Shown here piece after piece: positions 32,194 through 32,212 of a stretch of DNA of 32,212 nucleotides (within the stretch, counting starts at the first letter, position 1; each line of letters begins with the position of its first letter). Both the position numbers and the translations under genes were made by a program. Where the stretch lies: positions 1 to 32,212 of the forward strand of contig NZ_JABERD010000107.1 of assembly GCF_013044505.1 (NCBI RefSeq), read 5' to 3'. The DNA comes from Streptomyces sp. S3(2020) (GTDB lineage: Bacteria; Actinomycetota; Actinomycetes; Streptomycetales; Streptomycetaceae). The notes below the pieces were generated by a model. It saw nothing but the letters and a program-made list of their open reading frames with translations. It searched no databases and was not told the DNA's origin.

Positions 32194-32212
32194 CTGTCTC
32201 TTATACAAATGT
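32194..32212. other. Tn5 mosaic-end (Nextera adapter) remnant at contig end
   Basis: The last 19 bases match the Tn5 mosaic end CTGTCTCTTATACACATCT at 17 of 19 positions. A minus-strand reading gives MYKRQ, a variant of the adapter-derived peptide DVYKRQ often seen in contig-end predictions. These bases are probably not genomic. Confidence 0.85.

Noticed and set aside
31114..32208. 364-residue minus-strand ORF overlapping the ABC gene
   Set aside because: It is an Arg/Pro-rich shadow of the ABC ATPase in another frame and begins within the adapter sequence.

Overview
The window is chromosomal DNA from a Streptomyces. The evidence is very high GC with strongly GC-biased third codon positions, two short chaplins, a melC1-melC2 tyrosinase pair, a sporulation-type dynamin pair next to a second single-strand-binding protein, and frequent GTG and TTG starts. 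From memory, the order chpF ... melC1-melC2-chpG ... dynAB-ssbB follows the S. coelicolor SCO2683-SCO2706 neighbourhood. The sequence is a contig with artefact-prone edges: the right end carries a near-perfect Tn5 mosaic end (Nextera adapter), and the left end begins inside a perfect 25-bp inverted repeat.

Layout. 313-5380 (minus): a four-gene operon with a secreted protein, a GT4 glycosyltransferase, a polyprenyl-phosphate sugar transferase and a Wzy/O-antigen-ligase-like membrane protein, probably making an extracellular polysaccharide. 5676-9288 (plus): a short chaplin (chpF-like), three small secreted proteins, a DUF5949-like protein and a VKOR homologue that could form disulfides in exported proteins. 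9395-11077: melC1-melC2 convergent with a second chaplin (chpG-like). Both chaplins have upstream boxes matching the sigma-BldN promoter pattern. 11300-13186: a DUF2087 regulator-like protein, a D-2-hydroxyacid dehydrogenase and tRNA-Arg(TCT). 13508-19326 (plus): dynA-dynB, ssbB, and a thioester-domain, LAETG-anchored surface protein. The chromosomal part is therefore rich in cell-surface and sporulation functions.

19463-28440 is an integrated mobile element of about 9 kb, bounded by a perfect 33-bp direct repeat (attL and attR). The repeat covers the TTG start and first codons of ettA, so insertion rebuilds the ettA reading frame but replaces its upstream region. The element has a tyrosine integrase next to attR, a Cys-rich HTH-like protein, a divergent excisionase-like gene, and a tightly overlapping leftward operon. 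That operon encodes unknown small proteins, a RepA-type AAA ATPase, an HK97-fold major capsid protein and a small HTH (possibly TerS-like) protein. No portal, large terminase, recognisable protease, tail, lysis or conjugation gene is visible. This looks like a capsid-encoding phage satellite, similar in organisation to mycobacterial phiRv1/phiRv2, and is the most interesting system in the window.

28425-32159: ettA (ABC-F), a 4HBT thioesterase and an unknown protein form a rightward operon, convergent with a MacB-type ABC-transporter ATPase.
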